Below, in pieces: positions 1 through 8,749 of a DNA stretch of 64,000 bases. Location of the stretch: positions 7,036,501 through 7,100,500 of the forward strand of contig NZ_CP114904.1 in the NCBI RefSeq assembly GCF_027497215.1, read 5' to 3'. This DNA comes from Micromonospora sp. WMMD812. GTDB taxonomy: Bacteria; Actinomycetota; Actinomycetes; Mycobacteriales; Micromonosporaceae. A program made the position numbers and the translations under genes. The notes under the pieces are model-generated. The model had not been told where the DNA came from, did no database searches, and worked only from the letters and a program-made list of their open reading frames with translations. Numbering within the stretch: the first letter of the stretch is position 1; each line of letters starts with the position of its first letter.

Positions 1-1
1 C

Positions 2-67
2 GGCACATACGACCGGTACGGGCCGGCCATCGTCGGATCCGCCGTCGGGGACGGGGCCGTCCGGTGA
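2..67 (+). CDS. C-terminal end of an unidentified protein (partial)
   Basis: An open frame enters from the left edge and ends in TGA at 65-67, giving about 21 residues that finish GDGAVR. The composition fits a real actinobacterial C-terminus, but too little is present to name a family. It lies about 150 bases upstream of the first aldo/keto reductase gene; the bases between (68-218) show no other gene. Confidence 0.35.
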   Translation, partial: GTYDRYGPAIVGSAVGDGAVR

Positions 68-218
68 CGATCCGGTTTGCTGCCGCGGGCCTGACGGCCA
101 ACCACCGACCGGTCGTCGCCCAGCAGGTGCCACGGGCACCACGTTGACCGTCATCTGGCCTCCGCACCGGTGCCGGCAGGCGGTCCTGCCTCAACGATTC
201 CCGAGAAGGAAGATCATC

Positions 219-1199
219 ATGGAGTACACCCGTCTGGGCGCATCTGGTCTGAAGATCAGCCGGATCGCGCTCGGCTGCATGAGTTTCGGCACCCCCTCGG
301 ACTTCGCGCCCTGGACGCTGGACGACGAGGCCGCCGAGCCGGTCTTCCGGCAGGCCCTCGACCTGGGAATCACGTTCTGGGACACGGCCAACGTGTACGG
401 GCGTGGCACCTCGGAGGAGATCGTCGGCCGGGCGCTGCGCAAGTACACCCGTCGTGACGACATCGTGCTGGCCACCAAGGTCTTCAACAAGATGCACGAC
501 GGCCCGGGCGGATCCGGGCTGTCCCGCAAGGCGATCATGGAGAACATCGACGCCTCGTTGTCGCGGCTGGGCACCGACTACGTCGACCTGTACCAGATCC
601 ATCGCTTCGATCCGGACACCCCGGTCGAGGAGACGATGGACGCCCTGCACGACGTCGTCAAGGCCGGCAAGGCCCGCTACCTCGGCGCTTCGTCGATGTG
701 GGCGTGGCAGTTCGCGAAGCTGCAGCACACCGCGCAGGCCCACGGCGGGACCCGGTTCGTGTCGATGCAGGACCAGTACAACCTGGTCCAGCGCGAGGAG
801 GAACGGGAGATGTTCCGCCTGCTCGCCGACCAAGGCGTGGGCAGCATCCCGTGGAGCCCGCTCGCCGCCGGCCTGGTGACCCGGCCGTGGGGCGAGCAGA
901 GCACCAGCCGCGCCCGCAGCAACCCTCGCACCGACCGGCAGGGCCGGCCGCTGTTCCTCGACAGCGACAAGGCAACCGTCGACGCCGTGCAGCGCATCGC
1001 CGAGCATCGCGGCGTCGCAATGGCGTCGGTGGCCATGGCGTGGGTGCTCAAGAACCCGGTCGTCGACGCCCCGATCGTCGGGGCCACCAAGGCGCACCAC
1101 CTCGCCGACGCCGTCGCCGCGCTCGACATCAGGCTCACCGCCGACGAGGTGACGGCGTTGGAGCAGTCATACACCCCGCGCGAGCCCACCTACTTCTGA
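219..1199 (+). CDS. Aldo/keto reductase
   Basis: Predicted cytoplasmic NADPH-dependent aldo/keto reductase of 326 residues, the normal size for a single TIM barrel of this family. The catalytic tetrad is visible: Asp55 in FWDTA, Tyr60 in NVYG, Lys87 in ATK and His128 in QIH. The ATG at 219 is preferred over an upstream in-frame ATG at 144 because a purine-rich ribosome site (GAGAAGGA, 203-210) sits just ahead of it and the family N-terminus (MEYTRLG) begins there. The next gene is a second aldo/keto reductase only 11 bases downstream, so the two are almost certainly cotranscribed. The substrate cannot be told from sequence; YghZ/YajO-type relatives reduce small aldehydes. Confidence 0.93.
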   Translation: MEYTRLGASGLKISRIALGCMSFGTPSDFAPWTLDDEAAEPVFRQALDLGITFWDTANVYGRGTSEEIVGRALRKYTRRDDIVLATKVFNKMHDGPGGSGLSRKAIMENIDASLSRLGTDYVDLYQIHRFDPDTPVEETMDALHDVVKAGKARYLGASSMWAWQFAKLQHTAQAHGGTRFVSMQDQYNLVQREEEREMFRLLADQGVGSIPWSPLAAGLVTRPWGEQSTSRARSNPRTDRQGRPLFLDSDKATVDAVQRIAEHRGVAMASVAMAWVLKNPVVDAPIVGATKAHHLADAVAALDIRLTADEVTALEQSYTPREPTYF

Positions 1200-1210
1200 G
1201 GAGTTCTGCC

Positions 1211-2236
1211 ATGGAGCACCGGCCGCTCGGACGCACCGGCGTCTCGGTCAGCAAGCTGTGCCTCGGCACGATGATGTTCGGTGACTGGGGCACCAAGGAC
1301 CACGACGACAGCATCAAGATCATTCATCGGGCGTTGGACGCCGGCATCAACTTCGTCGACACCGCGGACGTGTACTCGCAGGGCGAGTCCGAGGTCATCG
1401 TCGGCAAGGCGCTCGCCGGGCGCCGACAGGACGTCGTGCTCGCGACGAAGTTCTTCATGCCGTACGACGACGACCCGAATCACCAGGGCGGTTCCCGGCG
1501 CTGGATCATGACCGCGGTCGAGAACTCGCTGCGTCGGCTGAACACCGACTACATCGACCTGTATCAGATGCACCGGTACGACCCCGCCGTCGACCTCGAC
1601 GAGACGCTGGGAGCGCTCACCGACCTCGTCCGCGCGGGCAAGATCCGCTACCTCGGCCACTCGACGTTCCCTGCCTCGGCGATCGTCGACGCGCAGTACA
1701 TCGCCCGGGACCGTGGCCGCGAACGGTTCGTCACCGAGCAGCCCACCTACTCGATGCTCACCCGCAGTATCGAGAACGAGATCCTGCCGCTGACCCTGCG
1801 TTACGGCATGGGCGTCATCCCGTACAGCCCGCTGGCCGGTGGCTGGCTCTCCGGCCGCTACCGCACGGACGGCGACAGCACCGGACCGATGTCGGAGGCG
1901 CGCAAGCGCCTCGCCAACCGGTTCGACATGTCGCTGCCCGAGAACCAGCGCAAGCTCGACGCCGTCGACCAGCTCGCGCAGCTGGCCGACGCAGCCGGGA
2001 TCAGCCTGATCGAGATGGCCATCGCGTTCGTCCTGCGCCACCCGGCCGTCACCGCCCCGATCATCGGCCCGCGCACCATGGACCACCTCGAGTCCCAGCT
2101 CGCCGCGGCCGACGTGGTGCTCAGCGATGACGTGCTGGACCGCATCGACGAGATCGTCCCACCCGGCGTCACCCTCAACCCCGCCGGCAACGGCTGGGTC
2201 AGCCCGTCCCTGCGGCCGGCAGCCCGCCGCCGCTGA
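1211..2236 (+). CDS. Aldo/keto reductase (second copy)
   Basis: A 341-residue aldo/keto reductase, paralogous to the preceding gene. Tetrad residues Asp50 (FVDTA), Tyr55 (DVYS), Lys80 (ATK) and His121 (QMH) are all present. Its ribosome site (GAGGAG) overlaps the stop codon of the upstream gene, which implies translational coupling. A longer frame open from about 698 is only an out-of-phase extension over the first gene. Tandem reductases followed by an alcohol dehydrogenase suggest a small carbonyl-detoxification or catabolic operon; this is inference. Confidence 0.93.
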   Translation: MEHRPLGRTGVSVSKLCLGTMMFGDWGTKDHDDSIKIIHRALDAGINFVDTADVYSQGESEVIVGKALAGRRQDVVLATKFFMPYDDDPNHQGGSRRWIMTAVENSLRRLNTDYIDLYQMHRYDPAVDLDETLGALTDLVRAGKIRYLGHSTFPASAIVDAQYIARDRGRERFVTEQPTYSMLTRSIENEILPLTLRYGMGVIPYSPLAGGWLSGRYRTDGDSTGPMSEARKRLANRFDMSLPENQRKLDAVDQLAQLADAAGISLIEMAIAFVLRHPAVTAPIIGPRTMDHLESQLAAADVVLSDDVLDRIDEIVPPGVTLNPAGNGWVSPSLRPAARRR

Positions 2237-2346
2237 CCGGGCGCGGTGACCGGCCGTTGGCCGGCACACCGTGTTGCTGACAGTGAGCCACACGACCATC
2301 CACCGCGGCGCCGACTGTCGCGCGAACGATGAGAGAAGGCCGAACA

Positions 2347-3381
2347 ATGCGTGCGACCTATATGTACGGAGCAGGGGACGTGCGGGTCATCGACGTGCCC
2401 GACCCGGCCCTCGAGCAGCCCACCGACGCGCTCGTGCGGTTGGTGCAGGCCTGCATCTGCGGTAGCGACCTGCACCCGTACCACGGCATGCCGGCGACGC
2501 CGGCGGGTAAGCCGATGGGACACGAATTCCTCGGCGTGGTCGAGGACGTCGGTGCCGATGTGTCGACGGTCAAGGCCGGTGACCTGGTGGTCGCCCCGTT
2601 CGCGTGGCAGGACAACACCTGCGACTTCTGCCGCGAAGGCTTCCAGACCTCCTGCCGGCACGGCGGGTTCTGGGCCGCCGACGGCATCGGCGGCGGCCAG
2701 GCCGAAGCCGTACGCGTCCCGCTGGCCGACGGCACGCTGGTGAAGCTGCCGGTCGGGGTGGACTCGGCGCTGCTACCGTCCCTGCTGACGCTGTCGGACG
2801 TGTTCGGCACCGGCCACCACGCCGCCGTCCGCGCCGGCGTCAACCCGCGCACCACCGTCACCGTCGTCGGGGACGGCGCGGTCGGCCTGCTCGCCGTGTT
2901 GTCCGCCAAGCGCCTCGGCGCCGAACGGATCATCTTGATGGGCCGGCACAAGGATCGCACCGACCTGGGCCGCGAGTTCGGCGCCACCGACGTCGTCGCC
3001 GAACGCGGGCCGGAGGGGATCGAGAAGGTGCGGGAACTGACCGGCGGCGACGGCAGCCACGCCGTCCTCGAATGCGTGGGCCTCAAGCCCGCCTACGAGC
3101 AGGCCCTCGGTGTGGTCCGCGCCGGCGGGGTGATCAGCCGCGTCGGCGTGCCGCAGTACGACGAGGGAGACATCGGCTGGAACCTGTTCGGCCGAAACCT
3201 CACCCTCACCGGCGGCCCCGCACCGGTGCGCAACTACATCGAGGACCTGATGCCCGACATCCTCGACGGCGCCATCCGGCCCGGCCTCGTCTTCGACCGC
3301 ACCATCGGCCTCGACGAGACCCCGGACGGCTACCGCGCCATGGACCAGCGCGAGGCTCTGAAGGTCCTCGTCCGTCCCTGA
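2347..3381 (+). CDS. Zinc-dependent alcohol dehydrogenase family protein
   Basis: Medium-chain dehydrogenase/reductase of 344 residues. The GroES-like catalytic half shows the zinc ligands Cys38 (ICGSD) and His59-Glu60 (GHE). The structural-zinc lobe has Cys92, Cys95 and Cys103, with Asp89 where the first Cys usually stands. The Rossmann half has GDGAVG near residue 180, so it should bind NAD(P). The start at 2347 follows GAGAAGG at about 2333-2339. It follows the two reductase genes on the same strand after about 110 bases and is closed by a strong hairpin directly after its stop. The alcohol substrate is unknown. Confidence 0.92.
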   Translation: MRATYMYGAGDVRVIDVPDPALEQPTDALVRLVQACICGSDLHPYHGMPATPAGKPMGHEFLGVVEDVGADVSTVKAGDLVVAPFAWQDNTCDFCREGFQTSCRHGGFWAADGIGGGQAEAVRVPLADGTLVKLPVGVDSALLPSLLTLSDVFGTGHHAAVRAGVNPRTTVTVVGDGAVGLLAVLSAKRLGAERIILMGRHKDRTDLGREFGATDVVAERGPEGIEKVRELTGGDGSHAVLECVGLKPAYEQALGVVRAGGVISRVGVPQYDEGDIGWNLFGRNLTLTGGPAPVRNYIEDLMPDILDGAIRPGLVFDRTIGLDETPDGYRAMDQREALKVLVRP

Positions 3382-3391
3382 CCGATGCGAC

Positions 3392-3421
3392 GGATGCGGC
3401 TCCCGGCGGGGAGCCGCATCC
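3392..3421 (+). terminator. Perfect 13-bp hairpin terminator
   Basis: A perfect 13-bp inverted repeat (3392-3404 with 3409-3421) around a GGCG loop begins 10 bases after the dehydrogenase stop codon. There is no T-tract, which is usual for actinobacterial terminators. It separates the reductase/dehydrogenase group from apbE and argues that apbE starts downstream of it. Confidence 0.75.
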
Positions 3422-3465
3422 ATAGACACTCCACCATGGACGGCGGGATTCCGGGGGTGACCACC

Positions 3466-4368
3466 ATGACCGCAAAGGCGACCTACCGATTCGCCGCGAT
3501 CGGCGCCACCTGGGAGATCGTGACCGAACGCCCCCTGGGCGCCGCGCTGCGCGACGAGATCCAGAGCAGGATCGCGCACTTCGATCACACCTACTCCCGC
3601 TTCCGACCAGATTCTCTGGTGTCCCGGATCGCCGAGGCGCCCCGAGGGGGACGATTCACTTTCCCTGACGACGCGGTCGCGCTGTTCGACCTCTACGACC
3701 GGTTGGCGGTGGCTACCGGCGGGGCGATGGACCCGTTGATCGGCCGGCGGCTGGAAAGCCTCGGGTACGACCCCGTGTACTCACTGCGGCCCGTGCCACA
3801 GAGCGAAACGGCGCTGCGCCGCCCGTCCTGGACTCGTGACGTCGTCCGCGACGGCACCACGATCGTCACCGGTGGGCCGCTGACGATCGACGTGGGCGCG
3901 GCCGGCAAGGGACTGCTCGTCGACCTGGTGACCGGACTGCTGTCCGGCGCGGGTATCAGCTCCTGCGTCGTCGACGCCAGCGGCGACCTGCGTCACCACG
4001 GCCCCGAGGGCATCCGAGTGGGCCTTGAGCATCCCGACGATCCACGGCTGGTCATCGGCACCATCCGCCTGCACGGACAGGCACTGTGCGCGTCGGCGAT
4101 CAACCGGCGGGCCTGGGGCGCGGGGCTGCACCACATCCTCGACGCCCGCACCGGCGAACCAGTCCGCGATGTGGTCGCAACCTGGGCGATCGCGGACGAC
4201 ACGATGACGGCCGACGCGTTGGCCACAGCGCTGTTTTTCACACCACCGAGCCGGCTCACACCAACCTTTCGATTCTGTTTCGTCCGCGTCTTCGCCGACG
4301 GCCGCGCCGAGCGCTGCGGCGACCTCGACGGCGAACTGTTCACCCCCGATTCGGTCAAGGAGTCGTGA
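3466..4368 (+). CDS. apbE: FAD:protein FMN transferase (ApbE family)
   Basis: A 300-residue ApbE-family enzyme that would move FMN from FAD onto a Ser/Thr of a partner flavoprotein. Visible family blocks are FDHTYSRFRPDS near the N-terminus, GGAMDPLIG, TIDVGAAGKG (FAD/Mg site), HHILDARTG and the C-terminal MTADALATALFF. The ATG at 3466 follows GGGGGTGA; an in-frame ATG at 3436 is the alternative, while 3385 is excluded because it lies before the terminator hairpin. No signal peptide is evident, unlike many exported ApbE proteins. Its stop overlaps the start of the next gene, an FMN-binding lipoprotein that is its obvious substrate. Confidence 0.92.
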   Translation: MTAKATYRFAAIGATWEIVTERPLGAALRDEIQSRIAHFDHTYSRFRPDSLVSRIAEAPRGGRFTFPDDAVALFDLYDRLAVATGGAMDPLIGRRLESLGYDPVYSLRPVPQSETALRRPSWTRDVVRDGTTIVTGGPLTIDVGAAGKGLLVDLVTGLLSGAGISSCVVDASGDLRHHGPEGIRVGLEHPDDPRLVIGTIRLHGQALCASAINRRAWGAGLHHILDARTGEPVRDVVATWAIADDTMTADALATALFFTPPSRLTPTFRFCFVRVFADGRAERCGDLDGELFTPDSVKES

Positions 4369-4760
4369 TGAGGAAGACGACAGTCGCAATGGTCGCCCTC
4401 ACCGCACTGGCGGGCTGTTCCTCCGTATCGGAGAGTCCGCCCACTGTCACCACGCCCACCAGCCGCAGTGAGTACACCGATGGTGAGTACACCGCCACAG
4501 GCTGGTACGGCAGCCTGCCGTCGCGCATCACCGTTTCGGTGACGCTGACCGACAACGTGATCACCGAGGCCGACGTCACACCGCACGCCGAGGACCCGAC
4601 CTCTCGCGACTACCAGGAGCGCTTCGCCGACGCCGTACCCGCACTGGTCGTCGGAAGGCCTATCGACGAGGTCGAGCTCGACCGCGTAGCCGGATCCAGC
4701 GGCACACCCGAGGGATTCAACGACGCGCTGGCACAGATCAGACTTCAAGCGTCCCGGTAG
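4368..4760 (+). CDS. FMN-binding domain lipoprotein, probable ApbE substrate
   Basis: A 130-residue protein starting in a TGATG overlap with apbE. Residues 1-17 form a lipoprotein signal peptide ending in the lipobox LAGC (Cys17). The rest matches a single small FMN-binding (NqrC/RnfG-like) domain. The flavinylation motif, normally D-x-x-S/T-G-A-T, reads D105-R-V-A-G-S-S111, so the predicted covalent FMN acceptor is Ser111 rather than Thr. It probably acts as a membrane-anchored extracytoplasmic electron carrier. No ferric reductase or Rnf partner lies nearby, so its redox partner is unknown. Confidence 0.85.
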   Translation: MRKTTVAMVALTALAGCSSVSESPPTVTTPTSRSEYTDGEYTATGWYGSLPSRITVSVTLTDNVITEADVTPHAEDPTSRDYQERFADAVPALVVGRPIDEVELDRVAGSSGTPEGFNDALAQIRLQASR

Positions 4761-5143
4761 AAGCGCCGCGTAGCAGCCGGAAGAGCGGGATCGGCCTGGC
4801 CGAGAAGATCTTGGATGTCACGAAGTAGGGCACCGTCGTCCAGCTCGGCGGTGGCGGCGGCGCCACGCAGGCGAACGGACCGCAAGAAAGCAAAGCAAGG
4901 AGAACTCTCTCCCTGCCACTTCTAATGTATAGCGCACCGGGGGGCTTGCGGCAAGACCCGGGTGGTGGCGCAGAATCGTCGGCCCAAGGCCACAACCTGC
5001 GGAAATGAGGGGCACGACGTGCGTGTGACGCATGGGGGACCCGGTGACGTCGAGCCGGTGGTGGGTTCGACAGAGCCGGATGCGCCGATGATTCGATCGG
5101 CCGGTGCGGTGCGACGGAACACGGTTGCCTCGGAGGTATCGCA
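4761..5143 (+). other. Intergenic region with the rph leader
   Basis: This 383-base gap has no convincing gene. It holds a purine-rich tract (about 4890-4915), an AT-richer stretch around 4920-4932 that may be a -10 region, the rifamycin-associated element at 4941-4960, and about 180 bases of leader before rph. Confidence 0.6.
4941..4960 (+). promoter_or_regulatory. Rifamycin-associated element (RAE)
   Basis: GGGGCTTGCGGCAAGACCCG is a near-perfect inverted repeat matching the known RAE consensus (GGGGCTTGCGGCAAGGCCCC) found upstream of rifamycin-inactivation genes in actinomycetes. It is about 180 bases ahead of rph, with an AT-rich patch just before it. Family knowledge links RAEs to rifampicin-induced expression. 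One base in the right arm differs from the consensus. Confidence 0.88.
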
Positions 5144-7741
5144 GTGATCGAGCCGTACGTGTCGGATCTTCAAGATATCGACGAGACGCAGGTGGCGGTC
5201 ACTGGCGGCAAGGGCGCGCACCTGGGCGGGCTGTCGCGGATCGACGGCGTCCGCGTGCCGGCTGGCTTCTGCGTGACGACGGGCGCCTTCCGGCGGATCA
5301 CGGCGGAGGCGCCCTCGATCGACGACCGGCTCGACCGGCTGTCGCGGCTGAACCCGGACGACCGGGAGGCGATCGGCACGCTCAGCGCGGAGATCCGCCG
5401 GATCATCGAAGGAATCGCCATCCCCGACGAGGTGGCGGCGGCGATCACCGGCGCGCTCGACCACCTCGGCGCGCAAGCCGCCTACGCCGTCCGATCGAGT
5501 GCGACGGCGGAGGACCTGCCGACGGCCTCCTTCGCCGGCCAGCAGGACACGTACCTGAACGTCGTGGGGGCGACGGCGATCCTTGAGCACGTCAGCCGGT
5601 GCTGGGCGTCGCTGTTCACCGAGCGGGCCGTGACCTACCGCCTGCGCAACGGCATCGACCACCGCACGGTCCACATGGCCGTGGTCGTGCAGCGGATGGT
5701 CTTCCCGCACGCGGCCGGCATCCTGTTCACGGCCGACCCCGTCACGGGCAACCGGAAGGTCGCCACCGTGGACGCCAGCTTCGGACTCGGCGAGGCCCTG
5801 GTCTCCGGCCTGGTGAACCCGGACGTGTTCACGGTCCGCGACGGCGGGATCGTCGCCAAGGCGATCTCCGTCAAGCAGCGTGCCGTTCACGCCCTGCCCG
5901 CTGGCGGTACGCGGGAAGTGCCGATCGACCCGCGGCGTCAGGAGCAGCCGGCGCTGACGGATGCGCAGGTCGTACGGCTCGTGCGGCTCGGGCGGCGGAT
6001 CGAGGCGCACTTCGGCCGCCCGCAGGACATCGAATGGTGCCTGGTCGACGACGATTTCCAGGTCGTGCAGAGTCGGCCGATCACCACGCTGTTCCCCATC
6101 CCCGCGGCCGGCGACGGGGAGAACCACGTCTATCTCTCCGTCGGTCACCAGCAGATGATGACCGATCCCATGAAGCCCCTGGGGGTCTCCATGTGGCAGT
6201 TGACGGCCATGGCGCCGATGCACGAGGCCGGCGGGAGGCTGTTCGTCGACGTCACCCGGGGCCTGGCCACGCCGGCAGGCCGCGCCGGCCTCCTGGAGAT
6301 GGCAGGCAGGTCCGATCCACTGACCAGGGACGCGCTCGAGACCGTCCTCGACCACGACGATTTCATCCCGTCACTCCCGGACGCGGGTCCCGCCGGGCCG
6401 CCGGTCGGCGGCGCGCCCGACCCGATCGAGACCGATCCGGCCATCGTCACCGAGCTGATGGCGCGTAGCCAGGCGTCCATCGCCGCCCTGCGCCGCGACA
6501 TCGCGACGTTGACCGGACCGGCGCTGTTCGACTTCCTGCTGGAGGCCTTCGACGAGCACAAGCGGGTCCTCGGCGATCCGCTGAGCATGCAGGCGATCAT
6601 GGCGGGGATGGAGGCCACCTGGTGGCTCAACGACCAGCTGCAGGAGTGGCTGGGTGAGAAGAACGCGGCCGACACGCTCACGCTGTCCGCCCCCGACAAC
6701 GTCACTTCGGAGATGGGACTGGCGCTGCTCGACGTCGCCGACGCGGTCCGCCCCCACCCGGAGGTGGTGGCGTTCCTGGAGGGCGTCGAGGACGCGGGCT
6801 TCCTGGACGAGCTGCCGAAGCTCGCGGGCGGAACCGAGGCGCGCGACGCCATCGAGGCCTACCTCGACCGGTACGGCATGCGCTGCGTCGGCGAGATCGA
6901 CATCACGAGGCCACGGTGGCGCGAGCGCCCCACCGCGCTCGTACCCCTGATCCTCGACAACGTCAGGCACTTCGAGCCCGGGGCCGCCGCACGGCGCTTC
7001 GAGCAAGGGCGGCAGGAGGCGCAGAAGAAGGAACAGGACGTGCTGGCCCGCCTGCGGACGCTGCCGGACGGGGAGCGGAAAGCCGACGAGACCAAGCGGA
7101 TGATCGACCGGGTCCGGACCTTCATCGGGTACCGGGAGTACCCGAAGTACGGCATCATCAGCCGCTACTTCGTCTACAAGCAGGCCCTGCTGGAAGAGGC
7201 CGAGCGCCTCGTGCGGGCCGACGTGCTCCCGGAGAAGGAAGACATCTTCTACCTCACGTTCCAGGAGCTGCACGACGTCGCGCGCACCAACCAGGTGGAC
7301 GACCAGCTCATCCAGCAGCGCAAGGACGCGTTCCGGTCGTACCAGGCGCTCACGCCGCCCCGGGTGCTCACCTCCGACGGCGAGGCCGTCACCGGGGCGT
7401 ACCGGCGCGACGACGTGCCCGCCGGCGCCCTGATCGGCCTACCGGTTTCCGCCGGAACCATCGAGGGAAGGGCCCGCGTCATCCTCGACCTGGCGCAGGC
7501 CGATCTCGACGCGGGCGACATCCTGGTCACGACCTTCACGGACCCCAGCTGGTCGCCGCTGTTCGTCGGAATCGCCGGCCTGGTCACGGAGGTGGGCGGC
7601 CTGATGACCCACGGCGCGGTGATTGCCCGGGAGTACGGCCTGCCGGCCGTCGTCGGCGTGGTGGACGCCACCCGACTCATTCGGGACGGGCAGCGGATCC
7701 GCGTCCACGGGACCGACGGGTACATCGAGATCCTGCCTTGA
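5144..7741 (+). CDS. rph: Rifampin phosphotransferase
   Basis: An 865-residue dikinase-like enzyme that would inactivate rifamycins by transferring the ATP beta-phosphate to the ansa-chain hydroxyl. The order of domains matches characterised Rph proteins: an ATP-grasp-like domain (about 1-315, beginning with TGGKGAHLGGLSR), a rifampin-binding domain (about 330-755), and a C-terminal swivelling phosphohistidine domain with His823 in GGLMTHGA. Length agrees with the 860-870 residues usual for the family. Start is GTG at 5144, seven bases after GGAGG. The RAE upstream supports both identity and inducibility. PEP synthase is the nearest alternative, but the RAE and domain order favour Rph. Confidence 0.95.
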   Translation: MIEPYVSDLQDIDETQVAVTGGKGAHLGGLSRIDGVRVPAGFCVTTGAFRRITAEAPSIDDRLDRLSRLNPDDREAIGTLSAEIRRIIEGIAIPDEVAAAITGALDHLGAQAAYAVRSSATAEDLPTASFAGQQDTYLNVVGATAILEHVSRCWASLFTERAVTYRLRNGIDHRTVHMAVVVQRMVFPHAAGILFTADPVTGNRKVATVDASFGLGEALVSGLVNPDVFTVRDGGIVAKAISVKQRAVHALPAGGTREVPIDPRRQEQPALTDAQVVRLVRLGRRIEAHFGRPQDIEWCLVDDDFQVVQSRPITTLFPIPAAGDGENHVYLSVGHQQMMTDPMKPLGVSMWQLTAMAPMHEAGGRLFVDVTRGLATPAGRAGLLEMAGRSDPLTRDALETVLDHDDFIPSLPDAGPAGPPVGGAPDPIETDPAIVTELMARSQASIAALRRDIATLTGPALFDFLLEAFDEHKRVLGDPLSMQAIMAGMEATWWLNDQLQEWLGEKNAADTLTLSAPDNVTSEMGLALLDVADAVRPHPEVVAFLEGVEDAGFLDELPKLAGGTEARDAIEAYLDRYGMRCVGEIDITRPRWRERPTALVPLILDNVRHFEPGAAARRFEQGRQEAQKKEQDVLARLRTLPDGERKADETKRMIDRVRTFIGYREYPKYGIISRYFVYKQALLEEAERLVRADVLPEKEDIFYLTFQELHDVARTNQVDDQLIQQRKDAFRSYQALTPPRVLTSDGEAVTGAYRRDDVPAGALIGLPVSAGTIEGRARVILDLAQADLDAGDILVTTFTDPSWSPLFVGIAGLVTEVGGLMTHGAVIAREYGLPAVVGVVDATRLIRDGQRIRVHGTDGYIEILP

Positions 7742-7815
7742 CCGACCAGAAGAGAAGGTATCCGAGGTCACGCCGTTGTTGACTTGAAGCCTGGTACAGG
7801 TTCCAGGATCTTGTC

Positions 7816-8232
7816 ATGGACCCGACGAATGACCGTCAATCTGAGATCACCGCCATCGAGAAGGTCGTCGCCGCCATCGAACACGCGCAGCGCGACGAAC
7901 TGGTCGACGAGTTCGTCTCGCTGTTCCGCGAGGACGCCATCTGGACGACCGGGGCCGGCAAGCTCCTCATCGGCCGGGACGCCATCGCCGCATTCACCAG
8001 GCAGGTGCTGCCCGGCGCGATGACGAACCTCGTCCCCTCGTACGAGGTCGTGCACGTGCTCTTCGTCCGGGCCGACGTGGCGGCGGTCAAGGTTCGCCAG
8101 CGGTACTTCTCCCCGGAGGGCGAGCCGGTGACCGAACTGGGCGAGGGCACTCCGATGTACGTGATGTCCCGGGAACACGGTCAGTGGCGACTGACCGCCA
8201 ATCAGAACACCGTCGTGGCGGCCGGCGCATGA
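7816..8232 (+). CDS. SgcJ/EcaC-type (DUF4440, SnoaL-like fold) protein
   Basis: A 138-residue protein with the short cone-shaped NTF2-like fold typical of DUF4440/SgcJ proteins: helical N-terminus, FREDAIWTTGAGKLLIGRDAI in the middle, and a C-terminal sheet ending WRLTANQNT. No catalytic residues can be assigned and substrate is unknown. It begins 74 bases after rph on the same strand, so it may be in the same transcript, but no functional link to rifamycin is known. Confidence 0.8.
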   Translation: MDPTNDRQSEITAIEKVVAAIEHAQRDELVDEFVSLFREDAIWTTGAGKLLIGRDAIAAFTRQVLPGAMTNLVPSYEVVHVLFVRADVAAVKVRQRYFSPEGEPVTELGEGTPMYVMSREHGQWRLTANQNTVVAAGA

Positions 8233-8284
8233 GGCGGCGACGACGCCACGGGACTCGTCGACGGTCGTGACGCGGATGGCGATC

Positions 8285-8695
8285 TCAGGTGTCAGCACCC
8301 TCCTCAAGAACCTTCTTGAGGAGGGCGAGGTCACCAGTGACCAACGCACTGTCCCGTTCGAACTCTTCATCGCTCATTCCACGAGAGCGGCGCAGCGTGA
8401 AGACCACTTCGCAACCGTCGCCGTCCGCGATCGCCCGCAGCGGCACGTACACCGTCTCACCGGAGGGTGTCAGCACGTCGTGGTCGAGCACGCCGTATTC
8501 GTTCTCCGGGGCGAACGTGACCCGGACCCCGCCTTCCGGCGTCTCGACGAACCAGCTCCCGTCCTCCCGCACCACCGAGCTGCCCAGACCGGGCGCCCAC
8601 CGAGGCAAGTTGGCGGGGTCGGAGGCGAACGCGTAGACCTGCGCCACCGGCCGGTCGATGTACACGCTCAAGTGCCGGGATTGCGTGTTCATCAC
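8285..8695 (-). CDS. SRPBCC family (START/polyketide-cyclase-like) protein
   Basis: About 136 residues. The N-terminal IDRPVAQVYAFASDPANLPRW is the classic opening of SRPBCC ligand-binding proteins, followed by a beta-rich segment and a long C-terminal helix ending LLKKVLEEG. Start may be GTG at 8695 or ATG at 8692; neither has a clear ribosome site. Ligand unknown; probably a cytoplasmic lipid- or small-molecule-binding protein. Confidence 0.8.
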   Translation of the reverse strand: MMNTQSRHLSVYIDRPVAQVYAFASDPANLPRWAPGLGSSVVREDGSWFVETPEGGVRVTFAPENEYGVLDHDVLTPSGETVYVPLRAIADGDGCEVVFTLRRSRGMSDEEFERDSALVTGDLALLKKVLEEGADT

Positions 8696-8749
8696 GCGAT
8701 GATGCCACGGTCCGCGCCAATTCGACGTGTAGCAGGTGCGGGATCGGCG

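Noticed and set aside
5144..7741. Phosphoenolpyruvate synthase
   Set aside because: Domain order, length and the upstream RAE fit rifampin phosphotransferase better.
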